A stretch of 64,000 bases of DNA from Dictyophora rubrovolvata (lineage: Eukaryota > Basidiomycota > Agaricomycetes > Phallales > Phallaceae): the NCBI GenBank assembly GCA_029959195.1, contig CP114121.1:806001-870000 (forward strand), written 5' to 3'. A program made the position numbers and the translations under genes. Below the pieces are notes generated by a model. The model worked only from the letters and a program-made list of their open reading frames with translations, searched no databases and was not told the origin of the DNA. This document shows, one piece after another, positions 44,293-55,580 of the stretch (the stretch's first letter is position 1; each line of letters starts with the position of its first letter).

Positions 44293-45859
44293 ATGGCTAC
44301 ATTTGAAACTACCAATCCCTTACAAGTAACTGCTACTAATGGTCTCATCTCTTCGCAATCAGGTAAATTAAATATTGCTCTCTCTCGCCTGCCAAAAAAC
44401 GCCGTATCAATATCTGATTTGCAGAACCGCCGAATCCTGTAGCATATTCCGCGCAAAGTCGTCACGAAAACAACAGTTTACCCGCAGGCGGCACACAGGT
44501 GGCCGTGGTGCGGTCAGCCGGTATTACGCTTCCCAGCCCGGAACTTGCCGCCGCTCAGGACGATCAGCAACAACAACAATTAGATTATCTCGCAAGTGCT
44601 AGACAAGCTGCTCGGAAATATCTTCCTACACGTGTCGTTAATGCTTTAGGTGTCGGCACAACCGGTCCCGGCGACTCGGGTGGGTTGTTTCAAATTTCCA
44701 AAATAGTACATGATCGTGATACACACTAACACATATTTCAATGATCTTCATCGAACTCGTTTTCAATTCACTTTTTTAAAATCTGGGTTTTGGTTCCTTC
44801 TTCTCATCAGACGACAAATCCACTCTGCCCAGTCAAGAACACACCTTTAAACCATCTTTAGGCGGCGTTGGATCTCTCCCCGGAAACTTATCCGAAGTGA
44901 GCATCGCTAAACTCCCAGAAGAACGTGCTATCGAAGAACAAGTCGGAAGCTCGTTAGGACGTGAGGGTGCAATAGGCACGATAGCCGATCCTCAAAATGT
45001 GGATTCCCTTCCTGTTAGTGAGTATCATGGGTTTCCGTTTCTTGAATTTAATTGATTTAAGATATACTAAAAATACTTTTCGCTCCCACAACAGAAACTA
45101 TGGACAATCCGTCAGCTGCCTTGATGCCACCCTCTTTTGAAAGCGCTGCGCAATTCAGCGATCCGATTGTTGAGCCTTATCCTCCTTCGGGGGACGGCGT
45201 TGCTCTTCAGCACCTAGCCAGACCAGATGTAGCATTTACAGAACATAACAGGCCCTTGCCTACGTTGATTAGCGGAACGTTAACCCCAGTAATGGAATCC
45301 GAACCCCAAACTACTACTGCTGATACGACTGGACACGAGGACGGTAAACACGAGCCCTTAAAAGATAAATCACAATGCTAATGTTAATAAAGAATCGGCT
45401 ATTGGATCGGAGAAAAAAGTTCCTCAATCTCGACAACTTTCCAGCGATAAAGCCTCTCAGTCTCATGCCCGGCAGGTTGAGTCTGGAGAGGACACATCAA
45501 GATCATACGCCACAGATCAAGCCGCTAGACGAGTACCTAATACTTCGCCTGGTGAAGGTCACAAGGAAACTTTGAATGGAGCTCCCCATGCCGAGAATGA
45601 GCAGCAGACTCAACCTCATGCCGACAAAAGTTCGAGTCTAGATTCGAAGGCCTCTAGTGACACTGCTGACCAAGAAAACAAACAGCGCAAGGTAACTTTC
45701 AAATGCTCCGATCTTTTTTTTTGTCTTATTTCCTTATTTCCTTAGCCTTCCATTTCCCAGAAAATCAAAGGGGAAGTTAAGGTTCTTGCCGGAAAACTCA
45801 GCAATGACCAGGCCAAGGTCGAGTCCGGCCAAGCACTCAAGAAGGGACACGCTGCCTAA
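44293..45859 (+). CDS. low-complexity protein with CsbD-like C terminus
   Basis: Start MATFETTNPLQVTATNG; first exon 44293-44362, then exons beginning EPPNPVAYSAQS, DDKSTLPSQEH and KTMDNPSAALMP. A 49-nt intron (45344-45392) joins 'TTGHEDE' to 'SAIGSEKKVPQSRQLS'; without it the frame ends at 45381. The last exon is 'KIKGEVKVLAGKLSNDQAK' followed by VESGQALKKGHAA and a stop. An Ala-rich segment 'SARQAARKYLPTRVVNALGV' lies near residue 80. The tail resembles CsbD-like stress proteins (KxKGExKVLxGKL); the rest is charged and probably disordered. Similar proteins occur in Agaricomycetes without known function; a stress role is inference. Confidence 0.6.
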
Positions 45860-46130
45860 ACCGGCTTCATGAGCGCTTTATTCTCTCTACATTCCATTGA
45901 CTTAAAGAAATTTAATCGTAATCGTAATTGAAATTGTAACCATAATTGTAGATACCATGACTTTTATATAGTGACGATATATGCTATCACGTGCACTCTC
46001 CACTCTGGCTGAAAGTCTCACGCTGGATGAGATACATATATAGCCGCTAGCGAACAGTGTTAGTGATTGGTGCCAGCGATTCACCAAGTCAACCTTGTCA
46101 ATCTCGTCAATTTTCTCGATAACGATAACA
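45860..46130. other. intergenic region with TATA box of the DUF1349 gene
   Basis: ACATATATAGCC near 46032-46042 is a likely TATA box about 95 nt before the ATG at 46131. Upstream is a direct A/T repeat (TAATCGTAATCGTAATTG). Confidence 0.45.
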
Positions 46131-46748
46131 ATGTCATTCAAAGCTCTAAACATCAATAACTTTACTTCGCGTATTGAAGTTCTTCCCTCTACGCTCACCG
46201 CAAATGCAGGAACGGACTTGTGGAGAAAGCCACCCCAAACCGACGTCTCCAACGCACCAGCGGTGTACAAGCATGTCCCAGCGAAACAGTTCAAACGAGC
46301 CCGGGTGACCGTAACGGCTGATTGGACTCGTTTATACGATCAAGGCGGGATAGTATTTATCCTTCCTGGATGGCCCGAGAGGAAGGTTTGGGTTAAGGCT
46401 GGAGTTGAGTTTGTTGATGGACAGCCGTGTGTGTCTGTAGTCGGTGGACGGGACGATGCGAGTGATTGGAGCTTGGTCCCGTTGGCAGACACGAAGACTG
46501 CCACGATCGAAATAGAGAGAGAAGCGGAAGGCTCAGGACACGGGTGTAGTCTGTGGGTTTATATAGTCGAGAAAGAGAAAAGAATTGCTATCAGGGAGAT
46601 GACCTGGGTGTTCAAAGAAAATGAGCTGGAAGGAGATGTGGGAGTCGGGATTTACGCAGCTCGGCCTACTACAAAAGCTGCAGTTGAAGGAGAACTTGCT
46701 GAGGAACCTTTGACGGTAACATTCACCGAATTCGAAATAGTTCCCTGA
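46131..46748 (+). CDS. DUF1349 (concanavalin-like) protein
   Basis: Single exon, 205 aa, starting MSFKALNINNFTSRIEVLPS. Family blocks: 'DLWRKPPQTDVSNAPAVYKH', 'RARVTVTADWTRLYDQGGIV', 'KVWVKAGVEFVDGQPCVSVV', 'DASDWSLVPL', 'AIREMTWVF', 'GVGIYAARP'. The pattern YDQ.G....W.KAGvEF.dG...SvV......SDWS is typical of DUF1349, a beta-sandwich of the concanavalin A-like fold; one yeast member is reported to affect enolase expression. No signal peptide, so probably cytosolic. The lack of introns is unusual in this window. Confidence 0.78.
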   Translation: MSFKALNINNFTSRIEVLPSTLTANAGTDLWRKPPQTDVSNAPAVYKHVPAKQFKRARVTVTADWTRLYDQGGIVFILPGWPERKVWVKAGVEFVDGQPCVSVVGGRDDASDWSLVPLADTKTATIEIEREAEGSGHGCSLWVYIVEKEKRIAIREMTWVFKENELEGDVGVGIYAARPTTKAAVEGELAEEPLTVTFTEFEIVP

Positions 46749-47547
46749 ATTAATCTTCTACATTTCGTGTACCATCGTGATAAAACAAGCCATATGAATC
46801 AAAGACAAATTTATTAGAAATTGAATTTAACATCGCCGTGGTGCATGAGTCCGAGTAATAATTATAATTGCGATGGTAATCGTGTTTTCTTCATTGATGA
46901 TTCGACAAATTAAGTGGATACTAAAGACGTAAGACTGACGTCGATTTACTAAATGTGTGCGGGGTCGAAACCTTGCAGATACGCATCCTCGCTGTTTCCA
47001 TGCATGCTAAGATGACCGATATAGAACAAAAGCTAGTTTTTTCGCAGAGTCACCACAATTACCCGAGCAGAACATATTTCGATTTCTTACTCGTTTCCGA
47101 GCACTAGACTATTGTTTCTGGGACTCACAAACCCTTCTGAAACAGTTTTGCCTTCAAGGCATTATTGGCGTAAGGTTTTATTCCTTGTTCCCATATACAT
47201 ACATCCTGTCCATTCTTTCTTCATTGATACACATGATAATCATAACAATCTCCCGTGGGAATGAAAGGCTCAGGAGTCAGGACATGCCCCGAACAACAAA
47301 CACAGCTGCCAGGGCAGTAGGGTTGCGGTGAAAGATTAAAAACAGATCTCACTTTTGCATCCCAATGCCTTATTGTCACATCTCTTGTTCAGAAGGATTA
47401 TATATACTGGTCTACTAATCAGTTGCGGCCTGCGCACGTATCCCATCCCTGCACTCACTTTGTTTTCTTCTGATTAATCCAGAGCTTCTTCAGATTGGTG
47501 AATATTATCGATTTACTTCCTCACTTGAGCCTTCCCCCAGAACGATC
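46749..47547. other. intergenic region
   Basis: 800 bp with no supportable gene or repeat. A TATA-like TTATATATACTGG at 47397-47410 lies about 140 nt before the next ATG. Confidence 0.45.
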
Positions 47548-48245
47548 ATGTCGATCATGCCTAAAGCTACCAACCCATATCCAGATATCTACAAAGAACA
47601 TCAAGGACCCGTTTTCCCGTATCGATTCTCGTTTGACACATCGCAACTACGTCGACATACATCCCACATAAACCGCTGGGAGATATTCTGCAGATGGAGT
47701 GTTGGATCCCGCAGACCTAGAGCACTTGAATGGTGCGACCACGGTAAGGGAAAAGGAGTGACGGCTTTGTCAACCGATCAGCCCGCACGATGTTGCGGCG
47801 ATCACACGCCTTTCATGGTCTTGACAAGAAGAGTCGACGAACTCACACGGGTGCTGGCACCGGGCATGGTCTACACAGGAACGATCGCGGGTCATGGATG
47901 GTACTCTGCTCCTCCCGGGACAGAATTCTTAATCAGAGTAGTCACAAATCCTGAAGACGTCGAGCTATTGAGAGCAGAGGCTGCTGTATATGAGCTCTAC
48001 GAGGCCACATGGACTAGCTCGGCTAACTCGGAGGCTTTCAAGTCATTAAAGAATTTGGCCCCCCCTTTGCAGTTTCATGGCTTTTTCCAGAATGGATCTG
48101 GGAGTGCAGCAGTTATTGTTCTGAAAGCGAGTGAAAAGAATATTAAGAAGTGAGTTGTATTGTTGGCTGTTGAGAGTTGAGTTGAAATACTTTTTTTTAT
48201 TATATTGGCAGACGTCGAGCAGGCAAAGGTCGGAAGCTACCTTGA
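47548..48245 (+). CDS. unrecognised protein, possible kinase N-lobe only
   Basis: Exons 47548-48149 and 48212-48245 give 211 aa. N-terminal half: 'YPDIYKEHQGPVFPYRFSFD', Cys/His-rich 'SLEWCDHGK'-like region ('ALEWCDHGKGKGV'). The second half has a possible kinase N-lobe pattern: 'GTIAGHGWYSAPPGTEFLIR' then 'EDVELLRAEAAVYELYEATW' and 'LAPPLQFHGFFQNGSGSAAV', similar in layout to fungal kinase-like proteins (Lys/Arg strand, acidic helix, P..hGfF). The catalytic lobe is absent: after 'IVLKASEKN' the protein ends with a basic tail RRAGKGRKLP. No close family recognised. Confidence 0.5.
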
Positions 48246-48680
48246 AGAATCAAATCAACTACGTCTAATTTTATGATTTAACTACGAAAGTTAGAAAATC
48301 CCTCCCGCTCATTGTATCATGATTTCCCATCCAAGCTCATGTACTTACTAGTAATAACGCCTACCTGTACTTATTGCATATAAGCCCTTGTTGTCATAGT
48401 AGCCGCCTTTAATAATAACTTCATACCACGAAGAAACAGTACAAATAACAACAACAAACGTCAATTTTCAAAATTTGACGCAATTCGCCGAAAAGAGTCG
48501 AAGAATAACAAGTTCAACTTGAAAGAAAGAAATTACATAATGCTAGTGGCGGAAGGCGCCGAGAAGACGGCTCAGGGCGCTTGAAACTGAAGCCAAAGGG
48601 ATTATTCATCTATCCTAAAGGAAAAAAAAGCACGTCCCTCGACACCGTTGACGGTCCGTCTCGCTCAATTTCATAACAGG
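48246..48680. other. intergenic region, RPS0 promoter
   Basis: A/T-rich, with a GGCGGAAGGCGCC palindrome-like stretch near 48547. No gene. Confidence 0.4.
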
Positions 48681-48804
48681 GTATGTGTATTCAGTTAGCA
48701 AAGGAATGCATCTATCAAAAAGTTTGAGAGTTTTGACATTCGCAAGGCGATGGATGCTTCCTAGTTGACATGGATGGACCTGTAGCTAATTATGCTTTTC
48801 ACAG
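48681..48804 (+). other. probable intron in RPS0 5' leader
   Basis: Donor GTATGT at 48681 and acceptor TTCACAG ending at 48804, 17 nt before the ATG. Leader introns are common in fungal ribosomal protein genes. Confidence 0.5.
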
Positions 48805-48821
48805 GCTCCTTTGAAAACAAA

Positions 48822-49815
48822 ATGACGTCGAAATTACCTTCAGTATTGAGTGCGACGGACGACGAGATCCGATCACTTTTGGCAGCAAAATGTCATATTG
48901 GTACTAAGAACTGTGAAAAGGCTATGGAATCCTACGTATGGAAAAGACGACAAGATGGTACGTCCCCATTCATCCATTCTAAATACTTATTCCAGTCTGA
49001 TTATATGTTTCAGGAATCAACATCATCAACATTGGTAAAACCTGGGAAAAACTCGTCTTGGCCGCACGCGTAATCGCAGCTGTCGAGAACCCCGCCGACG
49101 TCTGTGTCATATCCGCCCGTCAGTACGGTCACCGTGCTGTCCTAAAATACGCAGCCAGCACAGGCGCAACCGCCATCGCTGGCCGTTTCACCCCCGGTAG
49201 TTTCACCAACTACATCACCCGTTCATTTAAAGAACCCCGTCTCATCGTCGTCACTGACCCTCGTATCGACCACCAAGCTATCAGAGAAGCATCTTACGTC
49301 AACATCCCCGTCATCGCTCTGTGCGATACCGACTCTCCTCTCCAGTTCGTCGATGTTGCTATTCCAACAAACAACAAGGGACCTCACTCGATCGGTCTTA
49401 TTTGGTGGATGCTCGCTCGTGAAGTTCTCCGTTTACGAGGTACCGTACCCAGAACGCCAGACGGCTGGAATGTCATGGTCGACATGTTCTTCTACCGCGA
49501 TCCCAACGAAGAAAGGAAGGAAGAAGAAGCTGTTAAAGCTCCTGTTGCCGACGAGCAGCCTGCTCCCGGTGTTAGTGAATGGGAAACCTCCGCTCCTACT
49601 GCTACTGGTGGAGTTGATCCTAGTTTAGCTGCCAGTAAGCAAAAAATATACTTATCTATCCCGAGGCTATTCACTTATCTTGTACCCCCCTCTCAACTCC
49701 AGATTTTGACTGGGGTGACGCTGACCCATCGGCACCTGGTATTACGGACTGGGCCGCTGAACCGACTGATCCTTCTGCCAACTGGACTGCGGCGCAACCG
49801 AGTGGGTGGGAGTAA
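48822..49815 (+). CDS. RPS0: 40S ribosomal protein S0 (uS2 / RPSA)
   Basis: Exons 48822-48957, 49014-49634 and 49703-49815 give 289 aa. uS2 blocks: '[20 protein letters not shown]', '[20 protein letters not shown]', '[20 protein letters not shown]', '[20 protein letters not shown]', '[20 protein letters not shown]', '[20 protein letters not shown]'. The acidic tail has the repeat-like DW..(D/E) elements ([26 protein letters not shown]) and ends GWE. It is a 40S head-body junction protein. Codon use is strongly C-ending compared with neighbouring genes, as expected for high expression. Confidence 0.95.
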
Positions 49816-50178
49816 ACAGCGATATACCTTTCGGCTTAATTTAGGTCAATGTCTCTTTTCCCCCCTCATTCCTACTGGGTGGAGGGCTCTTATTACGCAT
49901 GCTTTTTTTACAACCGTATTTACATTCCTATGTCCAAAATCTTCATGTAGCAGACGTTCAGAATTAAATGCTACGCGATACAAGCTGAACTTAACAATTC
50001 CGAAACACCGGAACAACGCAAATTGATAATGGCACAGACGGCAACAGTATATGTCCGTCCAGCCGAACGACGGGATTAAATATATACTATTAAGCACGAT
50101 GTTACAGACAGTCAACATACATAAAAGTGGGAAATCTAACTGGAAATAATAAAAAAAGAATACATCTGTTTTAAATAT
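49816..50178. other. intergenic region, convergent 3' ends
   Basis: Between the stops of RPS0 (+) and API5 (-). No feature seen. Confidence 0.45.
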
Positions 50179-52440
50179 TCACTTCCGCCGCTTTTTCCTC
50201 GCCGAATTCTCAGCTTGAGCAAGCCTATCAATCAAAGCCGGATTTGACGGAATCGGCGGTACAACCACGGGGCTGGGAGCCTTTCCACTGAGGCGTGCAT
50301 TAGCAGCAGCGCCTTTAATACTAATCCCTAAAGGACTCGACTGCGATATAGTGACCTGCTCCATCTGCTTCGTTATCCCCGAACTCGCAACTCGATCTAG
50401 GAATTTAACTTCCCCTTGCAATCGGCTGAGAAGACTGTTGCCGTTGTTGGTATGCTGCTGTGCTTTGGACTGTTCCATTTTCGTGGATGATGTTATTGCT
50501 GCAGATTTCTGAACTGTTGCTGATGCGGCGGAGGAGCTTCCAATGTCCGACTTCCGACGAGAAGGTTGGGGAGAGGAATGGGGAGGTCGTCGTGGTCGAT
50601 CCTGATTCTGATGACCCTCTAAGCTCAGCTTGCGCTTTTGTCCGATGAGAGATGTGGGTTTTGAGGTTAATAATGGTTTGGTAATACTCTTTTCACTTTC
50701 AGTACGGATTTCCTGAGAATGGGTTAAACAAATCAAAACAGAGACAATCAGCCATCGAATGTAAATCACCTTCACTAAACTCTTTAACGTCTGAACAAGA
50801 TCAGTCGAGATAGACGACGACTCAACCTCCAACGTATCCATCCCTCCTATTATCGTAATAAGATTGGTAGGAGGTATCCAATTCTGCTCCTTTTGTCGCT
50901 GTTTTTATGGGTTAAGCCCTCCCGGAACAACTTACAGCCTTTTATACTCCAACTGACCTGACGACAAGCCTTCAACAAAGATATTAATGTATTCCATTGT
51001 TTTTCGTCATCTTTTCGAGAATTCAATAAACGCTGCTCAAAAAGAAGAAAGTAAATAACGGGGTTTGTTCGAGTATAAGTGTCAAAAACCATACCTCGAG
51101 CAAATGTGGTGATGCATCTACGACCGTATTCCGCAAATTCAGCAGGTCTTGCGCGGATTCGGTGTCCTTATCTTTCACTCTCTGTTCCTCGCAAATGTCC
51201 AATATACTCGATAACCGATGAATAATGTCGACTTGACTTTCCGTATCCAGCTTTTGAAGAGCCATTTTGCCGATTAGACTGAGACTGTAGAAACGTAGCA
51301 ACGGTGCGGGATTAGCGACCTTTTTAATGATCGAAACGAAATCCAAAAGGGATAGATATGGTTTGACGGGGTCTAAAGATAATAGCCCTGGTTGTGCCTT
51401 TAGCTTCGTGTAAATTGCTTGAGTTTTGTCGAGAAGAACGCGCAATAGCCCATTGCCACATTCAGATAACAAAGTAAAGGACCGAAGGGGAAGAAGCAAT
51501 TCCTTAACAATCAACTCTGTCTCTTCGAGGTCCGCATCAGGTATAGTCTATAGCAGATAGAGATGGTATCTCAACACCGGCTACGATTGTTATATGATAG
51601 TGGCAGAACGACATACTTTCAGTAATCCTTCCCTGTAAACTCTCTCGGCTGCGCTATCATCAGCTGCGTTGAAATGTTTGAGAATATGGTGCATTGCTCT
51701 GTTTGCGATGAAGAGCAGGACGAGTTTCCGCAGTCTCGCCCTGTCCAACTGCTCTTCTCTTGATTGATCGGCATCTACTATGCAGTTATCGCATAGAACA
51801 CCCAGAGCTGCGACAGGATCCAGGTCTATATGCTTCAGTAGAGCTTCCTCGATTTCCAGTAGTTCTTTGGGTTCATCTAAAACGAGCGGAGCTTAGAGAG
51901 TCGGAATCGAGACAACCAAAGCAGAAATATTCATACCACTTTGCAACAGTTGTACCAGTACGTCAGTATTTCGTTTAGTCCACTTTCTAGATTCGACGGA
52001 CAACGCTACGATCGCCTTGTAGCCTTCTATCCGAACCTATTAGGGTGAGTCAGCCAAGAGGAGCAAACGCCACAACGAAAAAACCAAACGACTTGCCTGC
52101 GAGTCCGTATCTTCACATATATCATACACACTATGTATAACTTGTTCCTCAAGATCAGGAAAGTCTTTAAAATATTGACTAAAGTGCTGCGCCGCGAAGA
52201 TTTTCAAAGCAGTGGACGAGGTATGTACAAGCCCTATCAAACGCAATAGAGCTTCACGTTTCTATAATTGCAGTCCATCAGCTTTATAGCATTCCAACAT
52301 GTGATAATGCAAAGAAATAAAGAAGAACGAGAACTTGGAGAAGATTAACTTACTATCTCCGGAGGTGCATTGCGTTGTCCAGCCTTCTGTAGTAAGCTAC
52401 GTGTCTCTGTAATTTGCCTGCTTTCTAGCTCTTTGTTCAT
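50179..52440 (-). CDS. API5 (apoptosis inhibitor 5) family HEAT-repeat protein
   Basis: Start at 52440 (MNKELESRQITETRSLLQKA). Helical repeats follow: 'LIGLVHTSSTALKIFAAQHF', 'SQYFKDFPDLEEQVIHSVYD', 'ICEDTDSQ', then 'KAIVALSVESRKWTKRNTDV', 'LVQLLQS', 'IDLDPVAALGVLCDNCIVDA', 'ELLLPLRSFTLL'. This order (K.LAaq.I..ffK.FP.L...a....dlCEDed..vR..aI..Lp) is the API5/AAC11 family. The C-terminal 200 residues are disordered and end in a basic stretch ARKKRRK, a likely nuclear signal, as in animal API5. At least eight introns. The fungal role is uncertain; the animal protein is a nuclear RNA-linked survival factor. Confidence 0.78.
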
Positions 52441-52681
52441 AAAACCCGCGAAAGAAGAAGACACAAAATGTCTACTTGAATAAAGGTGATTATGATGAGT
52501 AAAGTGAGACAACTGCTCGAGTGAGCTTAAAAAGCCAATTGATGTTTTGGCTTCCTCGTGTCTTATGGTTAAGCGCCCGCCCGCTATCGATAGACAAATA
52601 CGGATGAATCACAATTAACAATTGAAAACAAAAAGTATCGTATTACAACACTAGTAGTAATCCAAGTAAAGTAATCTAACA

Positions 52682-53834
52682 TCAATCTATACTCTGAAAA
52701 ATAAGATCCGGCAATTCTTTATAAAACGATGTTGCAAATTCCTCGATAGAAAGAGGCTTGAAGTCGGGATACAGTTCTCTCGCATTGAGCGCACCATGTT
52801 CTTTAGCTTTAGCAACCGTATTTTCACCACAGACGAACATGTAGTAAAAATATTCGGACATGAGTCGAGTTACGAATGTAAGGTGGGTGCGTTCTTTGGC
52901 GTAGGCTTCTTTGGCGGCTTGAATCCTGCTTTCTAGTTCTTCCTTGCTCAGCTAGAGAGAAAAGGAAGGTGAGAATCGGACATGTAGGCATGTGGGCATG
53001 TAAATACTGACAAATGTTACAGTAGACTTCAAGTCCTCGCCGGAGACTTTATTAGCAACGTCGTACACTTCATTCAACGTGACCTCATCGCCGTAGCAAA
53101 ACACGGTCTGATTGATCGTACGAGGATCAGCGATAATGCGGACGACGAAACGGGCGATATCAATCCGGGCAGTAAAAGCTACTTTGACGTCGCCTGTTCC
53201 ACCGGCGATACGGGATCGTTGGGCGAGAAAGCTTCCTGCAGGTGCGCTGGTTGGGTGCGGGAGGATGAGGTCCATCCACCAGCCTACTTCTATGGAGGTA
53301 TAGGGAAGGTTGAGGGACTTTATGTAAGTGTGGATTTTGTTTTTCTGGTGAGAAAAATAAATGAAAAGAAAGGAAGAAATACAATTGAGGTTTCAACGCG
53401 TACATCATCTTGAAGTCCAATCTCTCCCGAAGCAACAAAACCAAAATTGGAGGGCACGACGCGTTTAACCGTCCCAACATTACTCGCTGCCTCAAATATC
53501 TTCTTTTGCGTATCCAGTACATACCCGGACACGGTGCAAATCAAGATTTCAGCTTGGGAGGCTTTAAGAATGGTTTCGAGTTCGGTAACGGTGTTGGTTG
53601 CAATGTCGCCCAAATGGACTGTCGCGCCGTTAGATTTGAGGGTTGTTATGCGGGTTTTGTACTGGGAGGTGGGACGGCAGAGAATATGCAGGTTCTAAAG
53701 GATTTGTGTGTAAGAGAGGTTTGAGGTGATAAGCTTGAGCCTACGAATTGATTGGATTCAAGGAGGGCGGTTGTGATTGGGTAACCGGTGTTTCCGCCTG
53801 CTCCAACGACAAGGACGTTCGATTTGGAAGACAT
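52682..53834 (-). CDS. NmrA-like / isoflavone reductase-like NAD(P)-binding protein
   Basis: Start at 53834 (MSSKSNVLVVGAGGNTGYPI); the glycine-rich GAGGNTG loop is the Rossmann NAD(P) site. Then 'NLHILCRPT', 'LKSNGATVHLGDIA', 'EILICTVSGYVLDTQKK', 'VKRVVPSNFGFVASGEIGLQ', and after an intron 'SLNLPYTSIEVGWWMDLILP', 'IDIARFVVRIIADPRTINQT' and 'LTFVTRLMSEYFYYMFV'. About 330 aa, four introns, stop at 52682. Typical of the NmrA/PCBER short-chain group; fungal members act as redox sensors or small-molecule reductases. The canonical catalytic Lys of PCBER-type reductases is not clearly present after PSNFG, so a sensor is as likely as an enzyme. Confidence 0.82.
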
Positions 53835-55580
53835 TTCGTAAGTTTTAGAAACTCTTTTGAGCAACTGTGTATTTGTTGACTTTTGAGTTATGTTCAGCAT
53901 GCCTTATATACCCTCATCGTGTATGAAAGCTCTGACGCTGAGAGCCCATTTTATTTATGCCGACCAAATGAGTCTTAGAGCCACAAATCCGTTATGATAG
54001 GAATGCCTAACGACTGGGATACCATAAGCTATAGTGTGTTGGGGATTACGACTTGCAAGGGCCTAAGTCTTCGTGGATGTTGTACGCGCGTCAGGACGCG
54101 TGCGGCGTGCCGACCTTGCCGAGAGACAACGTCATCCCAGCTCGAGTGAAAGGGATAAATGGCTTTTCGTGCTGTTGCGTTGTATGTGTAATATAACACG
54201 TAGTGATTTGACTAATCTGAACAGATTCAGGTGCAATCAACTTAGCCGCGATGTTAGGAAATCTACACCTCAGAAGGGGCAATGGAGTAGGAGCCAATGG
54301 CCCGGCCTGTGGTACAAGCACATACTTTGTAGTGACAAGTATCAAACTGTAAAAGCCACGAGGCATTTACATCGAGCTCTTTGAGGCCGATAACCCGAAG
54401 GGAAAGCAGTGGCGGTGTAGGAACACGTAGAATCTCATTTCTCTTAAAGGTCAATCCCGCTTGATCTGAATCCACACTGTGGACAAAGTCGCCGTAGATA
54501 ATCTACTGAAACTAGTGGTAAAACCAGATTATCCAGTGAACTCTGCATGCTTTTGTTGCGCACGAGAATAGTGTACAAGGAGAAACGGCGGAAATTGACG
54601 CTTCGGGCTTAGTATCACCCGAGCCGGAAATAACCAATACTCGCACAGCCCGTCCGTCGTATATGCACTAAGGTTGGGTTCCATATGATGATTATAAAGG
54701 CCGTATTGCCTTTAAACTTAGCTTTTTCTTGGTGTTCACATTTTGCTATATATTTTTCCCTTATTTTACATTTTAATCACTCGGCGAAACCCTTTTCTTT
54801 CTCTTAAATTCCAATCCCCAGACCATGCATTCATTTTTCCACATGGTTTTACCTCGTTTTATTGACATTTAGATTACAAGTATTCCGTTTTTCACTCGGA
54901 CACTGAGCTACCTTTGTATATAAAAATCCGCGGTTTTAAGACCTACAATATCATTGAATTCCTTAGTCTTGTAATGCAACTTTTCTCTCAGTTCAAATTC
55001 GAGCACATAAGCTTTATTTTACAATCCTCTACATTTACAATCCCTATCCTACACTATTTTCCCTGACTCGCACTTACCACTTGGTTCCCTTTCCTTCCTG
55101 TTCGCTCCTGTTGCGCAAATATCACTTTACCCGTTCCCAGAAGTACCAGCTTCAAAAGAACCACTGATATTTGTGGGACTTGGCATTGAACTCATAGTGG
55201 AAGTACCAATAACTTCTATGACAATCCCAAATTATTTTTTGCGCGGTTTTTTTTCAGTAATTTTTTTTTCGACAAAATAAAGGACGGATATTGGTTAGGT
55301 CAAAGGCGGAGAGAGGGCACGAAAGGGTTATTTTCGTTGTACCGGGCATCACGCATATCCGAGACGAAAAAGTGTCAGATACATCTCCAGACTCCAAGTG
55401 TCGCCCGTTTTGAACTAGATCATTTAGCTCTATAATGTTAATGTTCCATGTAACCCGAATCGTTTAAGGTCAACAAAATATATTCATATTAGCAGCGGAC
55501 TACATCGAGAGAAAATTACATTGTTTCAATTGTTGAGACAATTTAAATTTTCTGAGTTGTTTTCTATCGCAGTTTTGAAG
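53835..55580. other. 1.7-kb gene-poor region
   Basis: No supportable coding frame. T/C-rich around 54720-55120. The last ~130 bp (AATCGTTTAAGGTCAACAAAATATATTCATATTAGCAG at 55458) are duplicated at 60780 as the 3' flank of the dynamin genes. Confidence 0.5.
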
